Below are positions 1 to 4,218 of a DNA stretch of 6,602 nucleotides, in pieces (position 1 is the first letter of the stretch; each line of letters starts with the position of its first letter). The stretch is from assembly GCA_031265535.1 (NCBI GenBank), contig JAISCO010000122.1:1-6602 (forward strand), read 5' to 3'. A program made the translations under genes and the position numbers. The notes under the pieces are model-generated. The model had not been told where the DNA came from, ran no database searches, and saw nothing but the letters and a program-made list of their open reading frames with translations. This stretch comes from Spirochaetaceae bacterium (GTDB lineage: Bacteria > Spirochaetota > Spirochaetia > Treponematales > Breznakiellaceae).

Positions 1-33
1 TTGGGGCCTACGCCATGCTGCCACATACTCACA

Positions 34-62
34 CACGCTCACTGAGAAAGCGTGCCGTTTTT
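34..62 (+). terminator. Weak terminator-like hairpin at left edge
   Basis: CACGCT (34-39) can pair with AGCGTG (49-54) across a 9-nt loop, and after a CCG spacer a run of five T follows (58-62). This could end transcription of a gene to the left of the window. The stem is short and the spacer before the T run is unfavourable, so this is only a possibility. Confidence 0.22.
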
Positions 63-66
63 GGGC

Positions 67-139
67 GGGGGGAGCCGTAACAAAAAGTTCATCATAAACT
101 TCAAAATTTTAACGGTTTATGATTGATGCGCTTCCCCCC
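67..139. repeat. Nested inverted repeat in the leader region
   Basis: Two inverted repeats are nested. The outer arms are GGGGGGAGC (67-75) and GCTTCCCCCC (130-139), complementary apart from one extra base. The inner arms are ATCATAAAC (91-99) and GTTTATGAT (115-123), a perfect 9-bp match around a 15-nt loop that itself holds the palindrome AAAATTTT (103-110). As RNA this could fold into a long two-part stem. No T run follows directly, so it is not a classical terminator. It may be a structured intergenic repeat or leader element; function is unknown. Confidence 0.55.
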
Positions 140-142
140 TTT

Positions 143-177
143 GTAAGAGGTAAGAAGTAAAAGGTAAAAAGTAAGTA
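143..177. repeat. Heptanucleotide tandem repeat, five units (consensus GTAARAR)
   Basis: Five consecutive 7-bp units can be read: GTAAGAG, GTAAGAA, GTAAAAG, GTAAAAA and GTAAGTA. The strict 7-base periodicity with mostly purine changes marks it as a degenerate short tandem repeat. It lies about 60 bases before the transporter start codon, in non-coding DNA. Units this short and without spacers exclude a CRISPR array. It may vary in copy number between strains. Confidence 0.8.
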
Positions 178-235
178 AAATTGCCGGCGCTGAAAGCCTA
201 GCCATACTAATCTATGTTAGTTTACGATAAGGGAT

Positions 236-1900
236 ATGGAAATTTTGGCTATTCTATTCCGCATTGCCGGGAGTCTGGGGCTTTTCCTGTACGGCATGAA
301 AGTTATGGGCGACGGCATACAGGAGGGCGCGGGCGACAGGCTGCAACGGACGCTTGGTTTCATGACAGGCAGCCGCGTTTCCGCAATCATGACCGGTTTT
401 ATTGTAACGGCGATTATTCAGTCTTCCAGCGCTACTACCGTAATGGTGGTGTCTTTTGTAAATGCCGGTATTCTAACGCTTACGCAGGCTATCGGCGTGA
501 TAATGGGCGCGAATATCGGTACTACGGTAACGGCGTGGATCGTTTCGTTAATCGGTTTTACGCTTGATATTTCCAACCTTGCCCTGCCGGCAGTCGGCGC
601 GGGTTTCTTGATGCGTACTGTAAAATGGAAGTATCAGGGGGCGGGGAATGCCGTAATGGGTTTTGGTTTATTATTTCTTGGGCTTGAGTTTCTTACTAAA
701 TCCATGCCTGAAATAAATCCTGATAGTTTGGGCTTCCTGCAATCACTCGACAGCGGCGGATTTTTGCGAATTCTTGCCTGCGCCGGAATTGGTCTTGTTG
801 TAACGCTTATTGTTCACTCGTCAAGCGCTTCTACCGCGATTATACTGACGATGGCGTACAAGGGTATTATTGACTTCAACGCCGCGGCGGCCATGATACT
901 GGGCGCTAACATCGGAACAACAGTAGACGCGCTGTTAGCTTCTATCGGAACAAAAACATCCGCGAAACGGGCGGCGCTGGTTCATGTCTTGTTTAATGTG
1001 ATAGGCGCGGTTGCCGCGTTGATATTTTTTAACCCGCTGCTTACGCTTGTAAAATTCATAAGCCCGGGCGAAAGCCACGCGTTGATAACGACTCAACTGG
1101 CTATGTTTCATACAACGTTTAATGTGCTTAACACTATTTTATTCTTTCCGTTTGTAAAACAATTTGCCGCTCTTGTAACTTTTCTTGTTAAAGACAGCGA
1201 TAAAACCGGCGAGAAAACTGAAAACGTATATCAATTTTCATATTTGTCCGGTTCGATTCACGATACGCCTGAATTAAGTATTCTGCGCGCCAAGAATGAA
1301 ATACGCGATATGGCCGCTATGGTTTTTTTAATGTATCAAAGATTAAGAAATTCGCTGCAAAATCTTAATGTTGAATCAACCGACGCGCTTGTCGCCGATC
1401 TACGGAGTAAAGAAGATTACGCGGATCAAATGCGCGAAGCCTTGACAAGTTACCTGATGGAATGTACGCGCAGGCAGTTAAGCCGCCGCTCAGAATATAA
1501 TGTGTCGCTGCTGATGCGTATAATAGCGGATTTAGAAGATATGACGGATAATTGCTACAGCGTAAGTCTTTTGCTTGAGCGCAGCGTTCGCAAAAATCAG
1601 ATATTCAAGCATAAGGAGATGGAGGCTCTTGACCCGTATATGGGGCTGGTCGAAGAATTTCTTACATTTGTCAAAGATCATTTAGGCGGAAAATTGAACG
1701 GGGAACAGAGTCTTTACGCCAAAGAAATTGAAGAAAATATCGATATGTCGCGCAATAAACTCCGCAAACTTGGACGTAAACGTATCGAGGAAGGCGCCGA
1801 TGTAAAGACGGAATTGCTGTTTATTGATTTAGTGCGGCGTATCGAAAAACTTGGTGATTACTGCTATAGTATTTCAAACTCAATGGCGCACATGAATTAA
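236..1900 (+). CDS. Na/Pi cotransporter family protein with C-terminal PhoU-like domain
   Basis: Predicted inner-membrane sodium-coupled phosphate transporter of the NptA/YjbB-type Na/Pi cotransporter II family, 554 residues, a normal length for the version with a cytoplasmic PhoU-like tail. The membrane part (about 1-320) shows the family's internal duplication: QSSSATT (62-68) followed by GANIGTT (91-97), repeated as HSSSAST (194-200) followed by GANIGTT (223-229). The serine-rich motifs are the family's substrate and sodium binding signatures. Residues about 345-550 are soluble, charged and helical, as in PhoU-type domains, including a DLEDMTDNCYS stretch near 432. The ATG at 236 is chosen because an in-frame stop (218-220) lies just upstream and the MEILAILF start suits the family. 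The AAGGG at 229-233 sits only 2 nt from that ATG, which is unusually close. Direction of transport (uptake or export) cannot be read from sequence. It appears monocistronic. Confidence 0.93.
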   Translation: MEILAILFRIAGSLGLFLYGMKVMGDGIQEGAGDRLQRTLGFMTGSRVSAIMTGFIVTAIIQSSSATTVMVVSFVNAGILTLTQAIGVIMGANIGTTVTAWIVSLIGFTLDISNLALPAVGAGFLMRTVKWKYQGAGNAVMGFGLLFLGLEFLTKSMPEINPDSLGFLQSLDSGGFLRILACAGIGLVVTLIVHSSSASTAIILTMAYKGIIDFNAAAAMILGANIGTTVDALLASIGTKTSAKRAALVHVLFNVIGAVAALIFFNPLLTLVKFISPGESHALITTQLAMFHTTFNVLNTILFFPFVKQFAALVTFLVKDSDKTGEKTENVYQFSYLSGSIHDTPELSILRAKNEIRDMAAMVFLMYQRLRNSLQNLNVESTDALVADLRSKEDYADQMREALTSYLMECTRRQLSRRSEYNVSLLMRIIADLEDMTDNCYSVSLLLERSVRKNQIFKHKEMEALDPYMGLVEEFLTFVKDHLGGKLNGEQSLYAKEIEENIDMSRNKLRKLGRKRIEEGADVKTELLFIDLVRRIEKLGDYCYSISNSMAHMN

Positions 1901-1925
1901 CTTTTTTCTATCAAAGTTAAGTTTT
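1897..1925 (+). terminator. Possible terminator overlapping the transporter stop codon
   Basis: TTAACTTT (1897-1904) and AAAGTTAA (1913-1920) form a perfect 8-bp inverted repeat with an 8-nt loop, followed by GTTTT. The left arm includes the TAA stop of the transporter gene. The stem is AT-rich and the T run short, so termination would be weak, but the position is right for the 3' end of the transcript. Confidence 0.4.
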
Positions 1926-1951
1926 GCTTGGTAGACGCTTCAACAATAGAG

Positions 1952-1979
1952 TTGTTCGGAAACTTCAGTTTCCGAACAA
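1952..1979. repeat. Perfect 12-bp stem-loop
   Basis: TTGTTCGGAAAC (1952-1963) is the exact reverse complement of GTTTCCGAACAA (1968-1979), with a TTCA loop. This is the strongest hairpin in the window. No T run follows (the next bases are ATTCC), so it is not a typical intrinsic terminator. It could be an RNA structure, a protein-binding site, or part of a dispersed intergenic repeat. AACAA at 1942-1946 can compete for the left arm. Confidence 0.75.
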
Positions 1980-1995
1980 ATTCCAATTAAAAACT

Positions 1996-2016
1996 GCAAA
2001 ATGCTACGCATTTTGC
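1996..2016. repeat. Perfect 9-bp stem-loop
   Basis: GCAAAATGC (1996-2004) pairs exactly with GCATTTTGC (2008-2016) across the three-base loop TAC. It lies 16 bases after the previous stem-loop and two bases before the next inverted repeat, so it belongs to the structured block upstream of the restriction endonuclease gene. Confidence 0.65.
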
Positions 2017-2018
2017 GA

Positions 2019-2050
2019 GACTTGTAACTAACCGGGTTGTTGAACAAGTC
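2019..2050. repeat. Inverted repeat with inner palindrome, upstream of the restriction gene
   Basis: GACTTGT (2019-2025) is the reverse complement of ACAAGTC (2044-2050). Within the right half lies an 11-bp palindrome TTGTTGAACAA (2037-2047; 5-bp arms, one central base), which repeats the outer bases of the 1952-1979 hairpin. The palindrome is about 45 bp before the endonuclease ATG, a plausible operator position, but no regulator gene is seen nearby. Confidence 0.5.
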
Positions 2051-2090
2051 CAATGAATGTGTGGACTGATTAAGTAAGGCGGAGGGTATT

Positions 2091-2855
2091 ATGTATCAAT
2101 TAGACAAAGAAGAACAGCGGACATTAGATAATATAATGAACACGCCTTATATGCAAAAAGCCATAGAGCTTATTGAAAAATTTATTCGCGAGTGTGGTTA
2201 CGAAGCGAAAATTGCGAATAAAAAAGTATTCGATGAAATATTTCGCATTTTGAACGAGGCCAAAATCAGCGTTGACGCATATCTTTCAAAGCGAAAAGCG
2301 CATAACGAAATAGAAGATGAAAAACAGGCGTTAAAATCTATCGCGGGGAATTCTTTTTCTCAATCAATTCTCTACATTTTTCTTAAAAATAAAATAATTG
2401 GGAATATTCATCCTGATATTTTTATTACAAGTAAAAAATCAAAAGTTCCATCGTTTGACGAAATTTCTATTATCAATGTCGATGGTGAAACACAAAAACC
2501 GGATTGTGATTTAGTAATTTATTCGTTGGACAGTAAAAAATCTCTTAAAAAATGTATGATTATTTCTCTAAAAACGTCACTGCGCGAACGCGCCGGTCAA
2601 ACTTATAAATGGAAACTGTTAATGGAAATAGCCATGTCAAATAATCCATTAAAAGAAAAATACAATATTTCTTACAACCCAAAAGAGATGCCGTTAGTGT
2701 GCTTTGCTACGGTGAATTTTTATAATGAAATTAACAATCCACAGCACAGGGGAATGTTTAAATTTTTTGACCAGTCATTTATCGCCAAAAATATTGACGC
2801 GGATTTTATTTCAAGAATGTCCAGCTTGCCTGATTTTGCTAATGAGGTATTATGA
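2091..2855 (+). CDS. Type II restriction endonuclease, probably BsaWI-like (CCGG-type)
   Basis: A 254-residue protein read as the nuclease of a Type II restriction-modification system that cuts unmethylated DNA at a specific site. The likely active site is a PD-(D/E)XK variant: P137-D138 (with D140 close by), then 19 residues of strand-like sequence, then S159-L-K161 leading into KTSLRERAGQ (161-170), with acidic candidates E166 and E179. Serine at the usual E/D position of the ExK pair is known in the Cfr10I/Bse634I/NgoMIV group, whose targets contain CCGG. The KTSLRER stretch resembles what I recall of the BsaWI family and also the KTT..DRW motif of EcoRII/Ecl18kI-like enzymes. The N-terminal 90 residues are helical and charged. 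GGAGGG (2081-2086) lies 4 nt before the ATG. The gene overlaps the methyltransferase gene. It is visibly AT-rich relative to the flanking genes. The exact recognition site is not determined. Confidence 0.78.
   Translation: MYQLDKEEQRTLDNIMNTPYMQKAIELIEKFIRECGYEAKIANKKVFDEIFRILNEAKISVDAYLSKRKAHNEIEDEKQALKSIAGNSFSQSILYIFLKNKIIGNIHPDIFITSKKSKVPSFDEISIINVDGETQKPDCDLVIYSLDSKKSLKKCMIISLKTSLRERAGQTYKWKLLMEIAMSNNPLKEKYNISYNPKEMPLVCFATVNFYNEINNPQHRGMFKFFDQSFIAKNIDADFISRMSSLPDFANEVL
2844..2848 (+). promoter_or_regulatory. Ribosome binding site choosing the methyltransferase start
   Basis: GAGGT lies inside the last codons of the endonuclease gene. Two adjacent in-frame ATGs follow, at 2852 (spacing 3 nt) and 2855 (spacing 6 nt). 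The spacing favours 2855, which would give a one-base TGATG stop/start overlap and a protein one residue shorter. Either start implies translational coupling to the endonuclease. Confidence 0.55.
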
Positions 2856-4087
2856 TGAAATATCAAATTGTTAGAAATACAAAATATGATTACACTGGGC
2901 AGTCTTACGCTTCGCTTTACCCAAATTTACATAAATACCCCGCGACAATGCTGCCGCAAATCGGTGTTGATGTCTTAAAGGAATTTAATGCGGAAAAAGG
3001 GAGGCTGCTTGACCCCTACTGCGGTTCCGGTTCATCTTTCGCAAGCGGCTTAGAATACGGACTGACAGAAATGTATGGGTTTGATATTAACCCTTTAGCC
3101 GTACTGATTTCAAAATCAAGGTTTACCAAAATTGATTTGAATAAACTTAAGCAGGCGTACAGGGATTTTAGAAGCAATCTTTTTGAATTCTTGAAAGACG
3201 AAGACAATATAGAAACATTGTCGCGCCCATATATAACAAATATTGAATACTGGTTCTCAAAAGATGTTATTAATGCTTTAACAATTATTAAGTATTTTAT
3301 TGATGAAATAAAAAATACAAATATTAAGAATTTCTTTTTGATCCCATTTTCTGAAACTGTGCGAGAATGTTCTTATACAAGGAATAATGAATTTAAATTA
3401 TTTCGTATGAAGCAGGATGATTTATTAAATTTTAATCCAGATGCCGTTAGCTTTTATCTTAAGAAATGGAACGATATATTTTCACTTTATTCGAATTTTT
3501 ATTTTCCAAAACTGAAAGACGATTTGAAAGTGGACATTCAGTATTCGAATTTCCAGACGCGGGACGAATATTTTGACATTGTTTTAACCAGTCCACCGTA
3601 TGGAGACAGCAGAACAACCGTAGCTTATGGACAATTTTCGGCATTGTCTAATGAATGGCTGGGAATAGATTATGCGCGGAAAATTGACGGGATGTTAATG
3701 GGGGGGATAAAATCCACTCAAAATATTAGTAATGGAATAATTGGCGATTATATATCGCAAATTGATAAAATTGATAAAAAAAGAGCGCAGGATGTTTCGG
3801 CGTTTTATAATGACTTAGAGAATTCTATTGTAAAAACGGCAAACAGCGTCCGCAAAGGCGGGAAATCAATTTATATAGTCGGAAATAGAACGGTAAAAAA
3901 TGTCCAACTACCAACAGATCAATTTATTGCAGAAAAATTTGAGAAAAATAATTTTAGACATTTAATTACTTATAAAAGAGCTTTGAGCAACAAAGCAATG
4001 CCGAGTAGAAATTCACCAACAAATGAAGCGGGGAAAACTGTAAATACAATGTTATTTGAATATATTGTTGTATGCGAAAAAATATAA
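2852..4087 (+). CDS. DNA methyltransferase of the restriction-modification pair (probably N4-cytosine)
   Basis: An AdoMet-dependent DNA amino-methyltransferase of 411 residues that should protect the host sites cut by the preceding endonuclease. Motifs in order: HKYPATMLPQIG (27-38), a motif X-like segment; DPYCGSG (54-60), motif I of the AdoMet pocket, followed by the acidic strand end GFDINPLA (76-83); about 160 less conserved residues, the likely target-recognition region; and TSPPYGDS (246-253), motif IV with the catalytic SPPY. SPPY points to N4-cytosine rather than the DPPY common in N6-adenine enzymes, but this is not absolute. SIYIVGNR (339-346) is a further conserved-type strand. The start may be 2855 rather than 2852. 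A run of seven G (3700-3706) falls in codons 283-285. Base composition is AT-rich like its partner. The product is intact. Confidence 0.87.
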   Translation: MMKYQIVRNTKYDYTGQSYASLYPNLHKYPATMLPQIGVDVLKEFNAEKGRLLDPYCGSGSSFASGLEYGLTEMYGFDINPLAVLISKSRFTKIDLNKLKQAYRDFRSNLFEFLKDEDNIETLSRPYITNIEYWFSKDVINALTIIKYFIDEIKNTNIKNFFLIPFSETVRECSYTRNNEFKLFRMKQDDLLNFNPDAVSFYLKKWNDIFSLYSNFYFPKLKDDLKVDIQYSNFQTRDEYFDIVLTSPPYGDSRTTVAYGQFSALSNEWLGIDYARKIDGMLMGGIKSTQNISNGIIGDYISQIDKIDKKRAQDVSAFYNDLENSIVKTANSVRKGGKSIYIVGNRTVKNVQLPTDQFIAEKFEKNNFRHLITYKRALSNKAMPSRNSPTNEAGKTVNTMLFEYIVVCEKI

Positions 4088-4106
4088 TAGCGCCGTTGAA
4101 AAGAAC

Positions 4107-4130
4107 TTCAATTTATGACTATAAATTGAA
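4107..4130 (+). terminator. AT-rich hairpin after the restriction-modification operon
   Basis: TTCAATTTAT (4107-4116) and ATAAATTGAA (4121-4130) form a perfect 10-bp stem with a GACT loop, 20 bases after the methyltransferase stop. It suits the 3' end of the operon transcript, but no T run follows directly; the nearest is TTTTT at 4143-4147. It may act as an RNA 3' end stabiliser or a weak terminator. Confidence 0.4.
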
Positions 4131-4154
4131 ATCACAGAAAAATTTTTGTATGAT
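4126..4154 (+). promoter_or_regulatory. Sigma-70-like promoter for the DUF4954 gene
   Basis: TTGAAA (4126-4131) and TATGAT (4149-4154) each match the -35 and -10 consensus at five of six positions with the ideal 17-bp spacer. Transcription would start near 4161, leaving a leader of just under 60 bases before the ATG at 4219. The -35 box lies within the right arm of the 4107-4130 hairpin. This is sequence inspection only; AT-rich DNA produces such matches by chance. Confidence 0.5.
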
Positions 4155-4218
4155 TATTAGAATAATGTGCGGCAGAGTGCGGCTGAGAGCATTAAATGAA
4201 ATGAAGGAAATGAGCTGA

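Noticed and set aside
3..80. Open frame of 25 codons entering from the left edge, and a short minus-strand frame reading out of it
   Set aside because: Neither resembles a known protein end or start, and the stretch is too short to decide without sequence to the left.
143..177. CRISPR array
   Set aside because: Units are 7 bp with no spacers, and no cas genes are present.
181..208. Promoter for the transporter gene (TTGCCG with CATACT)
   Set aside because: Each box matches the consensus at only four of six positions and the spacing is 16; too weak to list.
214..567. Open frame of 117 codons on the + strand overlapping the transporter start
   Set aside because: It lies in another frame of the transporter gene, has a low-complexity Arg/Tyr/Gly-rich product and no recognisable family; the transporter frame carries duplicated family motifs.
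3016..3644. Two short minus-strand open frames inside the methyltransferase gene
   Set aside because: They lie opposite motif I and the region before motif IV, so they are antisense shadows.
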